Shown: positions 45,897-55,799 of the stretch, piece by piece
How positions within the stretch are numbered: position 1 is the first letter of the stretch
Layout: every line of letters starts with the position of its first letter
NCBI RefSeq assembly: GCF_963855985.1
Contig: NC_087104.1
Location: 10,478,001 to 10,542,000, forward strand
From: Ostrinia nubilalis
Taxonomy: Eukaryota > Arthropoda > Insecta > Lepidoptera > Crambidae
Direction: 5' to 3'
DNA length: 64,000 nucleotides
Notes under the pieces: generated by a model
The model's database searches: none
The model's input: the letters and a program-made list of their open reading frames with translations, nothing else
What the model was told of the DNA's origin: nothing
Translations under genes and position numbers: made by a program

Positions 45897-45955
45897 GGTA
45901 GTACAGTCGACAGACATCAGACTATACATTATTCTTGCAAATTCCTACTCATTTA

Positions 45956-46154
45956 TCTATATAAAAAGCGAAAGGTCACTGACTCACTAGGTCATCACGA
46001 AATCTCAGAAATTACAAGTGCTAGGAGTCTCCCAAATTTTGCATGGGGGTTTCTTTTAGACCGTAGGTGCTCACTAAGACGGAATTTTGCAAAATTCACC
46101 TCTTAAGGGGGTAAAATGGGCTCCACGCGTACGACGTCGCGGGCGGCCGTTAGT
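45956..46154 (+). mobile_element. Helitron-like element, near complete
   Basis: It starts TCtatataaaaagcgaaagg after host A and ends with the gcgtacgacgtcgcgggcgg block where CTAG has become TTAG (46150-46153). A ccgtaggtgctcactaagac block lies inside. It sits directly against the fragment at 46155-46258. Confidence 0.75.
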
Positions 46155-46258
46155 TACCAAAAAACCGCATCAAAATCCTCTGCGTAGTTTTAAAGATCTA
46201 AGCATACATAGGGAAAGACAGACAACGAAGCAACTTTGTTTTATTATATGTAGTGATG
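46155..46258 (+). mobile_element. Helitron-like fragment, second family
   Basis: Carries aaaaaccgcatcaaaatcct, then ttttaaagatctaagcatac and aactttgttttattatatgt. It matches the reversed copy at 27302-27465. Confidence 0.55.
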
Positions 46259-46642
46259 AAACTCAAAGTCGTAAAGCATTACCTAATGAAGCTCTCTTCC
46301 GATTACGAGCTACGATGCTACAGTGCTACGGTGCTACGAGCAACAAGTGCTACGAAAAGCAATAGATAACTACGAGCCGTCTACGCCGGTTGTAACTTCC
46401 ACCGAAGCCGATTATCGTAGCGCTTTAGATAATAGATACTGTTTAAGTTTAATTATACTAGTAATAAATTTATTTGGTGCGTAATTGAAACTTTTTCGTT
46501 TAGAAATTATTGTAGGTCTTTTACTTTTATAGTGTGGACTGCCTATGTGATACGAGCAGCCATCTAGGTGACTGACAAGCTTTAATGAGAGCGACTTTTA
46601 TCGTGAAATATAAGTGCAAATCTGTCATCTGTTGAATTTTCA

Positions 46643-46856
46643 TCTACACTAATATTACAAAGAGGAAAACTTTGTTTGTTTGGTTATAATGAATAGCCTC
46701 AAAAACTACTGGACTGTTTTAAAATTCTTTCACCATTCGAAAGCTACATTATTCACGAGTAACATAGGCTAAATTTTATTTTGGAAAAAAATAGGTGGGT
46801 CCACTATAGGCTACATAATGTAGTGCACGCGGGCGAAGCCGCGGGCGGAAAGCTAG
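46643..46856 (+). mobile_element. Helitron-like element, complete, 214 bp
   Basis: Host A, TC at 46643-46644, and CTAG at 46853-46856 before T. Inside are actaatattacaaagaggaa, attctttcaccattcgaaag and the 3' end gcgaagccgcgggcggaaag. The 3' end matches 9020-9280 while the 5' half matches 20087-20245, so the 3' end module is shared between subfamilies. Confidence 0.85.
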
Positions 46857-47029
46857 TAAATAATAAAAAGGACTTGATCGAGTGCTTTTTATCAAGAAAA
46901 CCTGTTCAAGCGTGATATAAGATCTAAATTAAAATTCTAAAACATCCGAACCTGTTTCCAAGAGCTCTACGGAAGTCTAAAAATACACACTATTCCTCAC
47001 TACATTTATAAACATTCTCACACCATTTG

Positions 47030-47215
47030 CCGATATTTTGGGCCTTATTATTTACGGTTTAGCCGGGCCAATGTTCCGGTTGACCGGCAAATCCTACCAA
47101 CAGGTAGGCCGGCTTATATTGACAGACGGGAGATTTATGTTGCCCCATGGAGCCGCAGCAAATAGACGCCTTTTTGATATTAAGCCCACTCGGTTTATAA
47201 AAGGTTAGTTTTAAT
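47030..47215. other. Complex unique block upstream of SINE
   Basis: Includes cggtttagccgggccaatgt, then gttgaccggcaaatcctacc and tgccccatggagccgcagca. There is no frame and no repeat partner. It is a possible conserved non-coding element. Confidence 0.25.
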
Positions 47216-47221
47216 ACATAG

Positions 47222-47425
47222 GCAGAAATTGAAATGATGAATTTTAATTTCTGTGACGGGTCTGGGTGTGACTATGTATAATATTTATGTATTTAAAAAA
47301 AAAAGTATATAAGTAGTATATCCGTTAAGCTAGCACCCATAACACAAGCATTAAGTTGCTTACTTTGGGGCTAGCTGGCGCTGTGTGAAATTGTTCAAAG
47401 ATTTATTTATTTATTATTTATTTTA
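47222..47425 (+). mobile_element. tRNA-derived SINE, headless copy (copy 2)
   Basis: Starts at ggcagaaattgaaatgatga, the point right after the tRNA-like head of the copy at 51859, and matches it almost base for base through ttactttggggctagctggc to a TTTA tail. The A and B boxes are absent, so it could not be transcribed from its own promoter. Confidence 0.9.
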
Positions 47426-47561
47426 TATACAATTCATTCTCTACCGATTTATCACTTTTAAGTTGATGTAAATGCACTTTTTTTAATTAAAATAGGTAGT
47501 TCTAGGTACTTATTTTTTAGGTCAAAGAGACTTTATATTAGGATAATAATAGGCATAGGGT

Positions 47562-47640
47562 GACCCAAAAGAGGTCGCTTCTTAGAGATAAGGTTGCCCA
47601 AATTGAGCGATACCATTATTTTCTTGTAATTGTCAGTTTT
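47562..47640 (+). mobile_element. Interspersed repeat with 'gcgataagaccgc' core, copy 2
   Basis: The core aaagaggtcgcttcttagag, then ataaggttgcccaaattgag, corresponds to 8085-8165. Confidence 0.5.
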
Positions 47641-48226
47641 TGTACACAAAACAAAAAGGGCCTATCAAATCTATCATTCTTAAATATGTAGATATGTCTT
47701 AAAAATACATGCTATAAAATATCCGAGACTACTGGCATAAATGCTCTTGCTCATCACACCAACATTTGCTCCGTACGGGTCTCGAATTCGCAACTTTCTA
47801 GTCCAGTATGCAAATCACAATGTCAGCCGGCTTCTATTATATTTAAATGATGGCTCTTAATCCGTGTGTGTTTTGGCACATAAACGTATTCATCTGATGG
47901 CCTCCTGACATAGGTAAACAGGATTAACTACGTACAGCCGACCGCTCATCAGACTTAAATTTGTTATTGGAAAATCACACTTACTACAACGTAATAAGTT
48001 GCCGCAGTGTACAGACTGTACATACGTACATAAATCAGCCATTAGAGTTGTGAAGCCTTTAATCAAACATAGTGTGCGACTGAGGCACCCTCGTCAAGGG
48101 ACACGTCCCTTTCCTAACTTAATTCGCCTAAACTTAGCGAAATGTATTTAAAAGGTTTACAGCGAAAGTCTTTGAGGAAAGCTTGATATATGAGTAAATG
48201 ATTTCGGTGTTACATTAAAGACGTGG

Positions 48227-48280
48227 GTAGAATATGTTAACACTTGAGATCAATGTGTCTCAAGTGTTAACATATTCTAC
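48227..48280. repeat. Perfect 23-bp inverted repeat hairpin
   Basis: Left arm 48227-48249 (gtagaatatgttaacac...) pairs with 48258-48280 without mismatch around an 8-base loop tcaatgtg. It is too short a loop for a typical microRNA precursor. It could be a recent palindrome or the remains of a MITE. Confidence 0.9.
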
Positions 48281-48556
48281 AACGCATATTGCCACTTTTA
48301 ACTACTTAGTTACAAAAAGCGATGTTGTTAATGTTACGGTGGACTTCTTTTGGTCTACTACTTTCAGTGTGACGTCGTGCGCGTCCCACTCGCGATGTAT
48401 CCGACTACCTATCATTCATGACGTATCTTGATATGGTTAATATTGTCGCGATTACCAGTTTCAGGAATCTTGAACTTAGGTATGAAAACTAAATAATCTT
48501 ACTGACTTAAAATAATCTTACTGACTTAAAATACCATCAAACAAAACATCAACATA

Positions 48557-48662
48557 AGATTTAATCAATGCTACTGACAACGCCACTCTTGCGTAGCTGC
48601 GTAGAGGAGTTCTGGGCTGACACTGTATAGGTTTGTTGTCAACACGACAAGAAGAAGAAGAA
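48557..48662 (+). mobile_element. LINE 3' end with (GAA)n tail
   Basis: The start atttaatcaatgctactgac, then aacgccact, matches the minus strand of 21967-22010, the codons of the LMNATDNATV C-terminus and the region after the stop. It ends ggtttgttgtcaacacgaca and a (gaa)n run. Confidence 0.7.
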
Positions 48663-49105
48663 GAAAATACCATCTTCGTAGCTTAAAAGCTCTCTTTCGC
48701 GGCCACATTTAACAACATAGACAACATTGTCGGCACACATAAACCTACGTTCCTTCATACTCCAGCAACTGTGCTAAATTGTTTCGAGCCAGTTGCCCTC
48801 CACAATCCCGTATAATAAGGGCATTCCTCATTTTTCTCCGGAAATAAACCTGCTTTTGTCATGGTTTATTGTTGCACACCGTGTTTTGTTATGGTGTGAA
48901 ATGTTTCTTTTTAATACTGTACGATGCGGGCGTTTTATATTATTTTCTGGCCTTTCTTGCAAGGTTGTGGGGGAGCAACAATGGACTCATTTATATGCAT
49001 TATACATAAAATACGTTTATTAGACGAGCACAAGTCATTTATTCAGTATTTACTCGGGAAAAACGTTTAGGACTGTGTTTTTAATTTTGTTAGGTAGGAA
49101 TATAA

Positions 49106-49262
49106 TTATCAAAATCAAAATTATCTTTATTTGTTTAGAGTTAGACTAATTAAATGACTACTTACAAATCGTCAACTGCTATTAAGGAGCCTATACATGT
49201 CTCATTTTTTTTTTGCCCTACCAGCCAACCTGTTTAAAATCGTATTCTTCACCAACTCCTGA
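49106..49262 (-). mobile_element. Non-LTR retroelement 3' end, worn
   Basis: The plus strand shows caaaatcaaaattatcttta and then tttgccctaccagccaacct, the order seen at 13296-13520. Confidence 0.5.
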
Positions 49263-50530
49263 CTCTAAAAATTAAACAGTTCATTGCTATATTATCTTAG
49301 TATTGTCACAAACGTTCAGATGGATTATTTGATTAACTTTTAGCCTAAACTGAAAATGATTTCGACTGCCTTTTAATGCCTCTAAAAAACTTTCAGACAT
49401 TATTCAAGATATACTTAAATCTTAGTCTGATGAAAAATTAAGGAAAGATTATGATCAAGCACATAAATCTTGATCCAGACTTGGTCTTTTTGCAACAAAT
49501 TTGATGCGGATTAGCTATGAAAATGTAATAGCGATAAAATCTCAGGCATGGCTTGGTGCCAGAACTGCCAGAGCCGCCAGAGCCACCTAGTTTGGCTCCT
49601 CCAAGCCCCCTTGGCTGTCAAGACGCTACTTACTCTAAGGGCTATCGACTTTGAGATTTGTAAACACCGACAAGGTTTGGAATTCGGGTTGCGATTAGAA
49701 TTTCAAACGCATTTTACATTTTGTAGATTTTGTGAAGGTTCGCGTGGTTATATTTCAAGGTCTTAAGATTATTTTAAACATACAGGGAAAGCTTTTTGTG
49801 ACATAATAAATCAGTGATATGATAATTTCTGGGACTAAAGGTCAAAGTTGGCAAACACAAGTATGTGGATCCTGGATCCATTTTGATTTTTTTAACAAGC
49901 AACGTATCAGTAGAGTTATTAGAAATACTTCACTTCATTACTTTATTAGGTTCTTACTTTGGCTCGTCTACAAATTGAATTACAAAAGCAAAAACCAACA
50001 AAAGGATCAATAAGGAGCGAAATCTCTCATGCATTTGAACGCTCACTTAAACCAGTATAGTCAAAAGGCCTCATAATTTTAAAATCAATGTCAAGTTTCG
50101 TCGAAAACTCAAGTGGCCACAAATAGGTCAAGTCTGCCAGCACGCACTAAAGAACTGCTAAGGTCTGCGACACACGTCTGAGAGAACGAGAATCTAGCCA
50201 ATTTAAACGGATAATTTTGTGATACGTTTTCTATTAATTAAAATCAGCATATTAATAAATTGGAAACTAATAATTTGGCTTACATGAAATACAATAACAC
50301 AAGCTCACCATAACTATAGCGACGTTAATTTTTTCATTAAAATTTTAACATTGTGTAAATTACATTCATACATACATACACTCGAAAAACATAACGCTCC
50401 TTCTGGCGCAGTCGGGTAATGAAATGAAGTTTAGAACTAGGCTTTCAAATGGAACCAATGTTGGTGGGAAGTGGGGATGCATACGTTTGAGAAGTGCTTG
50501 TTGCTGGAGGTGCGACTTATATGATGGCGA
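49263..50530. other. No recognised gene
   Basis: AT-rich, with short frames only. A small ccagagccgccagagccacc tract lies at about 49569. No motif is supported. Confidence 0.4.
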
Positions 50531-50537
50531 GTGTATT

Positions 50538-50890
50538 TGACAGACAGTGTCGGTGTGTCATGTGCTTAACACCAGGGGGCGCTGATGTGGACGCCCCTTC
50601 CCTCCGGCCCTCTGAAGACGCCGTGTCGAGAGGTTTCTTTACGCGCCATGAAATAAATTGTGCTTATTAGCTGGCACCCACTGGCGACCACGATCCGGAA
50701 GACGTAGCGTGGGCAGGCCTCCTACTAGGTGGATCGACGATCTGGTGAAGGTCGAGGTGCCTGGGTGCGAGCGGCGTAGGATCGGTCTTTGTGGAAACCT
50801 TTGGGGGAGGCCTTGTTCCAGGCAGTGGACGTGTTTCGGCTGAAACGAACGAACGAACGAACTGGCACCCGATTACCTAACCTTTTAAAG
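50538..50890 (+). repeat. Interspersed GC-rich repeat C, copy 1, interrupted by an RTE tail
   Basis: gtgtcatgtgcttaacacca, the block ggggcgctgatgtggacgcc, then cggccctctgaagacgcc and a gagaggtttctttacgcgcc segment. It matches 51058-51230. The RTE fragment 50680-50861 interrupts it with a duplicated CTGGCACCC. Confidence 0.85.
50680..50861 (+). mobile_element. RTE-type LINE 3' end with 9-bp target duplication
   Basis: It encodes WRPRSGRRS, GRPPTRWIDDLVKV, then in shifted frame PGCERRRIGLCGN and a terminal WT segment, with a (CGAA)n tail at about 50846-50861. CTGGCACCC flanks it at 50671-50679 and 50862-50870. It is 5' truncated and not functional. Confidence 0.9.
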
Positions 50891-51057
50891 TTAGTCAATT
50901 TGGCAAAATAGAAACGACACTGGCTTGTATTTCCCTACAAAATCTACGGAAGTCTCATTTTGACAGTTCATAAAAAGTACTTCAATTGATTGGTGGTGTC
51001 AAATACCTATTCTTTATTTAACAACAACTAACCAACAGATAAAATAACTGACAGGTA

Positions 51058-51230
51058 TTTAACAGTGTCAGTGTGTCATGTGCTTAACGCCAGGGGGCGC
51101 TGACGTGGACGCCTCTTCCCCCCGGCCCTCTGAAGACGCCTGTCGAGAGGTTTCTTTACGCGCTATGAAATAAATTGTGTGTGGGCGCTGGCCCCCTTAT
51201 TAGCCGGCACCCGGTTCCCTGACCTTGGAA
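51058..51230 (+). repeat. Interspersed GC-rich repeat C, copy 2 (uninterrupted)
   Basis: It matches copy 1, including ccagggggcgctgacgtgga and cctctgaagacgcc, and continues through tagccggcacccggttccct with no RTE insert. It serves as the empty-site reference for the insertion in copy 1. Confidence 0.85.
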
Positions 51231-51674
51231 ACGTATTGGATTATTAATAAGCTGGATGAATGGCTGTTATCTTTGGGGCTAGTTTCAGTGGTTTTATAAA
51301 GTCTTACGGTCAAGGTTATGCAGCGATATTAATTTTTGACAGCATACCAAACGTCTTGTTCCAAACACTAGCAGGTACTTTTATTTCAAGGTAGGCACTA
51401 GATTTAACGTTGCCTACGATACATCTAGTGCCTTACAGATTGAAAAATTCCAGACGGACTACCCTAGTGTCTGTTAAAATTAATCGCTATTTTAACGACA
51501 AATTAACGTAAGATAAATGGTCGTGAGTTTTTGTAGCATTCGCACAGATTCTTGTTGCAATTTGGTAGGCAAATTAAAAATTTTACTGACGAAAAATACA
51601 CCTTTTAGTCTTACAAAAATATAAATTGTTGAATACATTGATATCTACATATTTTCATGTAGATGACGTAACAC

Positions 51675-51770
51675 TTAGGCTGAGTTGCACCACCTTACTT
51701 TAACCGTAACTATAACGATAACCGGTGTGTTTTGTATGGAGTTAAATTAAGAAGGTTCAACCCAGCCTTA
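51675..51770. mobile_element. Palindromic MITE family A, copy 6 (internally deleted)
   Basis: It starts taggctgagttgcaccacct and ends ggttcaacccagcctta. The gtcaaaaatctgtcaaac arm is missing. Confidence 0.8.
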
Positions 51771-51858
51771 GCGTGCGCTTACACTTGCATTACGTTTCTT
51801 ATTTCAATCTGTTTCTATTTTCCAACTCATCTATTTTATTTTCTATAGAGTTAATTTG

Positions 51859-52127
51859 TCGGCCGTTTGGTGTAGTGGTTCTGAACGGACTACTATGCCG
51901 AGAGGTCCCGGGTTCGATTCCCGGCCGGGCAGAAATTGAAATGATGAATTTTAATTTCTGTGACGGGTCTGGGTGTGACTATGTATAATATTTATGTATT
52001 TAAAAAAAAAAAAAAGTATATAAGTAGTATACCCGTTAAGCTAGCACCCATAACACAAGCATTAAGTTGCTTACTTTGGGGCTAGCTGGCGCTGTGTGAA
52101 ATTGTCCAAAGATTTATTATTTATTAT
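51859..52127 (+). mobile_element. tRNA-derived SINE, full length (copy 3)
   Basis: The tRNA-like head at 51859-51931 carries the A box tggtgtagtgg (51868-51878) and B box ggttcgattcc (51911-51921). The body follows: gaaattgaaatgatgaattt, the poly-A tract at 51999-52014, agctagcacccataacacaa, ttactttggggctagctggc, and an ATT-rich tail. It is closer to copy 2 than to copy 1. Confidence 0.9.
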
Positions 52128-52508
52128 TATTATGTTTGTACGCTTTGGAGCTCACGGGTCAAAAGTGGCCCGGTCCTTTATAAGGCTTGCATGGGGATAC
52201 AGATCCAACACGTAGAGGCCGTTTTAAGCGCAAAATAAATGACAAAAGTGAAAGTGGTGCACATGCTGGATCTAGTCTCTGACTATATCATGGGATGTAG
52301 CCAGAGACCATCCCCAGCCTGTGCACAGGAGCTATTACAGTTATTGGAGAATGGACTAGGGTTATGGATGAAGGATGGATGGACTGGTTACTGGGCTATG
52401 GATGGAGACTACGGGTCACCTGCCTGGTTCATAGTCTCGGACTGAAAAAAATGGCAGGCGGTGACTAGCCAGCGACTAAATGGGCCCCCCCTGGCGTCAT
52501 GGGTCGTA
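52128..52508 (+). mobile_element. Unassigned retroelement, left part (split by TIR transposon)
   Basis: Sequence from gtacgctttggagctcacgg through gtagccagagaccatcccca to ggcgtcatgggtcgta. It resumes at 54604 and ends in a (TTA)n tail, so both parts form one + strand element with a 3' tail. I see no reverse transcriptase motif, so the class is uncertain. Confidence 0.6.
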
Positions 52509-53040
52509 TCCCAAGTAACATTTTACTCCATTTAAGAGTTCACTAGTCGTTCACATGTACTCCACAAGCTGTGTATGTCAGCTGTATACGAGCTGTATAG
52601 CTTGCTATAATGCTTTTATAGAACCAGTTTGGGCACAAATTAGACAGCCTTAAGTTCACTATGGCTGTACATTAGCAGTATAATAGCATTATAATAGCAG
52701 TTTAAGTAGTAACATCGGACTTAAGGCTGACTTACGGCACTATATGGGACGCAGTGTGAACCATACAACGTACGTGAGTGTAATAAAGAGTAACAAGTGG
52801 CTAAATGCACAGCTTTCAAAGTTATAAAGTCCGACAAAAGTACTCCAATGCTACATAAAGTTCACGTGTGTCCTAAATTATTTCCACATTTTAATATTAG
52901 TTTGGTATTTGTACGTGAGTGCCAAGAGGGAAACAACTCGGGCGGATAATCATTTATGCAAATAATAACACGGGTTTTAAATACTTAATAATGTTAATGC
53001 CATTGGGAATGCAACTTTATCGTGAAATGTATATGTCAAC

Positions 53041-53166
53041 GTGAAATTGCGAACTCTGTCAGTTTATAATATAACGCGTTAGATTGTAAACTAACAGTGG
53101 GTTAGGTTAGGTTAGATTGTAATTTAACTACGTCAGATTATAATCTGACGGAATTCACAATTTTAC
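53041..53166. mobile_element. Nested palindromic MITE with TTAGG run
   Basis: Left end gtgaaattgcgaactctgtc is mirrored by ctgacggaattcacaatttt. Inside lie ggttaggttaggttag (53100-53115) and a perfect 20-bp palindrome cgtcagattataatctgacg (53131-53150). Confidence 0.6.
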
Positions 53167-53720
53167 GGTGACATATACATATTTACAGCTAAAATATTTA
53201 CGCGCCTCTGTAAAAACGCGATATTCATTTTAAAATATTTAAATCTGGCTGAGAGGAAATCTACAATTTTCAGTTTTTGATATTGTATTGGCATTATAAT
53301 TATATTACGGTAATTAATTATAACATGAAACCAAAACTCAATCCCTCTATCTGCGAATTTTGTAATAAATCTGCATTAATTTTGGAGATTTATTTGGTAA
53401 ATATTTTAGGTTATGTAGAACAAAATGGTGGAAATGAAATACGGCTATGTGAACTGTTATAACTCCGATTTAATGCGGTGAGCGTATATTAGGTTCACAT
53501 GTGTTCTGTTAGAATGCTGTTATCTATATGAAGTTCCACATTTGTACCACTACAGCGCTAATGTCTATAAATTTATTCTAATGTGAACTTATGTACAGCT
53601 TTAAGATGTACCTAGTTCAGGTCAATTGTGTATCTTTAATTCTTTCAAATACTGAAATTTTAGAGATCCGCAATAAAAATTATTAATGTCCGTTAAATCG
53701 CCTAGCCCAGCTACTAATAG

Positions 53721-54002
53721 TCAAGTATGAATACCTAAAGCATCAGACGGTAGTGTTCCCGGTTTAAATTCGTTTATTATGCCTGACAATTTATTCAAAG
53801 CGGAATGAGGAATACGATTTTTAATAGCCCATGTTCTTATTTTTTTGCGAAAGGTTAAATAAATAATTGTCCAAATCAAAATTGTATTCACTATCACTAG
53901 AACTGCAATCATCACACTCTGATATCTGTATATTTTGAAGGGAACTTTCAGGTTCAGGCATAATATTTTCCTCTGCATCATGTACAGAACCACCATGAAC
54001 AA
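53721..54002 (-). pseudogene. Fragment of a possible transposon-encoded protein
   Basis: A 93-codon frame on the minus strand. Residues 30-48 look hydrophobic (VLVIVNTILIWTIIYLT). The C-terminal half reads RTWAIKNRIPHSALNKLSG, then INEFKPGTLPSDA. From memory this resembles a WAxxxxIxHxALxxLLxIL...LPxDA pattern seen in uncharacterised, transposon-associated insect proteins. The frame continues with neither a start that can be trusted nor a catalytic region. Its place inside the 2.1-kb TIR element supports a transposon origin. Confidence 0.35.
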
Positions 54003-54603
54003 CTAAAAACAGGCTTGGGGAAAAGTGTAATAGAATATCACATTCACATTCATGTTCAGCTTAAAGCAAATAAGAGTAGTACTTGTGGACAAATAAACTG
54101 CTATTGATGTTAATGGACAACACATAATTATAGTCCTTTTAACAGCCTACAGTGCATTGAAACACTTTTGTACAGATAGTAAAAAAAGGTTATTTAATTA
54201 TCACAAACAAGTCCTACTACAGCTACTAGCTGTATAACAGTCTAAAACAAGTAAACATAACAGCCTTTGGCTTTATAAATGACCACGTGTGTTCTATTAA
54301 AATGCTAGCTCTATAACATCGTACAAGTAGGCCGTTAAACAGCGATTGCCGTATCTCTACCCCCCTATAATGCTCTTAGTCAGACGGCTGACTAAAGGAT
54401 AGTTGTTAGAGTATTATAACACCAACAATCGTATAAAAGTATAACTCTACACTAGTCTACACTCCTATAAGTCCCTTAGACAGGTATAGGTGTAATTAAT
54501 TGCAATAATACAGCTTATACATCACGAGTGAACTGTACTAATGCTTTAAGTACACATTGGAACTAAATGTGAACTCTTAAATGGAGTAAAATGCTACTTG
54601 GGA

Positions 54604-54950
54604 TAGACCGGACTGAGGGGCAACATTGGCGTCTGCCAGCTCAGGGGTGTAGAGAGGTGTGCTGCGCTTTCTCCGAGGTTACTCGCGGCGTTATGCCCTT
54701 TAACACTTCCACCCCTGGAGCATATAGCTCTAGCGACTCCACTCTGGCCGGCCGGTTAAGGCAAGCCAGAGGTGAAAGTCCTGCAGACCCTCTCGGATTC
54801 CACTTCGGCAAGCCGAAGACGAGAGTCTTGACCGACTCTCGGGAGCACTCGGGTTAACAACTGGCCCCGTGGTGTCGCTACTCACCAACAGCTCGCCACA
54901 AAGCTGCCCTGCGGGGCTTATTATTATTATTATTATTATTTATTATTTTA
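54604..54950 (+). mobile_element. Unassigned retroelement, right part with (TTA)n tail
   Basis: Runs from gaccggactgaggggcaaca through tccacttcggcaagccgaag and tggccccgtggtgtcgctac to gccctgcggggc and a (tta)n tail at 54918-54950. It continues the element at 52128-52508. Confidence 0.65.
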
Positions 54951-54999
54951 AGCATCGTTGCTATGCGGAAAAACCAGACGCGCCTCTGCAACATTATTA

Positions 55000-55170
55000 A
55001 TTTGTGATTTTTAATGAGTCCATCCCGCATCCCATAATGAGATCCTGCACAAATTCACCGCTAATCCGTGTTAATCGCCAAACATTCATTTCAATGAGAG
55101 TTGAATCCGGAAATTCATTAATTAAATAGTGATTGTGGAAGCTCAATTATTAACATGCGTTCAAATTAAA
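55000..55170. other. Candidate conserved non-coding block
   Basis: Contains atgagtccatcccgcatccc, then cgctaatccgtgttaatcgc and gaaattcattaattaaatag followed by caattattaac. The TAATTA and ATTA cores are typical of homeodomain binding sites. There is no repeat match or frame here. This is a guess from composition. Confidence 0.2.
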
Positions 55171-55301
55171 TTGTAGAATTTGTCTTTGTACTTCACAAAA
55201 AGGTACTAATTCTGGCAGAGAAAGCATAAGAATTCACCCGGGATAATATTGTTTCTATTAGTGAACATCTTTTAATTATTGCACTATAATTATTGTATTC
55301 T

Positions 55302-55424
55302 TAGGCTGAGTTGCTCCATCTAACTTTGACCGTAACTATAACGATAACCGGTGCTTTTTGTATGGAGTTTGACATATTTTTGACGTTTGTTAAAGTTAAA
55401 GTGAGATGGTGCAACCCAGCCTAA
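55302..55424. mobile_element. Palindromic MITE family A, copy 7
   Basis: It starts taggctgagttgctccatct and ends gagatggtgcaacccagcct. It is in reversed orientation relative to copies 1, 2, 4 and 5 (the accggtgctttttgtatgga order). Confidence 0.85.
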
Positions 55425-55722
55425 AACTACTTTTAAATAACAATCATTTTTGTGACGCAAAGAAAACCGAAATAAAATAATGGTAATAAGTTTATATTAT
55501 TTTTTAAACTATACCTACAGCCAGTACCTTGGCTAGTAGACTAGGAGGTTATTTTCTTAAATAATCCTGCTCAAGACTAACCTAAGCCGTAATCACCATC
55601 AAATCTCGTGATAGCGCAACAAATCCCGCATTTTACTGCAAAGTCGTCAAATCTTTACAACATACAGTACACACTGCCCAACATCTAATTCTGATAATTT
55701 ATATTCATTGGAAAAAGTGTCT

Positions 55723-55770
55723 GGTTTACAACTTGTTTGGTTGTAATATTAAGCAAACGAGTTGTAAACC
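55723..55770. repeat. 17-bp inverted repeat hairpin
   Basis: ggtttacaacttgtttg (55723-55739) pairs with caaacgagttgtaaacc (55754-55770) with one G-T wobble around a 14-base loop. Confidence 0.8.
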
Positions 55771-55799
55771 AATGTAAACCAGCATCGGATTGGAATTCT

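Larger units (their letters stand above)
52509..54603. mobile_element. 2.1-kb TIR DNA transposon at a TA site
   Basis: Terminal inverted repeats of about 34-36 bp: tcccaagtaacattttactc, then catttaagagttcac, mirrored at 54570-54603. TA flanks both ends (52507-52508 and 54604-54605). The interior has repeated motifs (gtgtgttct, gctgtata, taatagca) and one minus-strand frame with a possible transposon-protein motif. It holds a nested MITE at 53041-53166. Superfamily is uncertain; TA duplication fits Tc1/mariner-like groups, but the ends are not ones I can name. Confidence 0.8.

Noticed and set aside
51859..51931. tRNA gene on the plus strand
   Set aside because: A and B boxes are good, but the sequence continues directly into a SINE body that is repeated elsewhere, so it is a SINE head.
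54591..54857. 88-codon frame in GC-rich DNA as a host exon
   Set aside because: It begins inside the terminal repeat of the 2.1-kb transposon and continues in a repeat with a (TTA)n tail.
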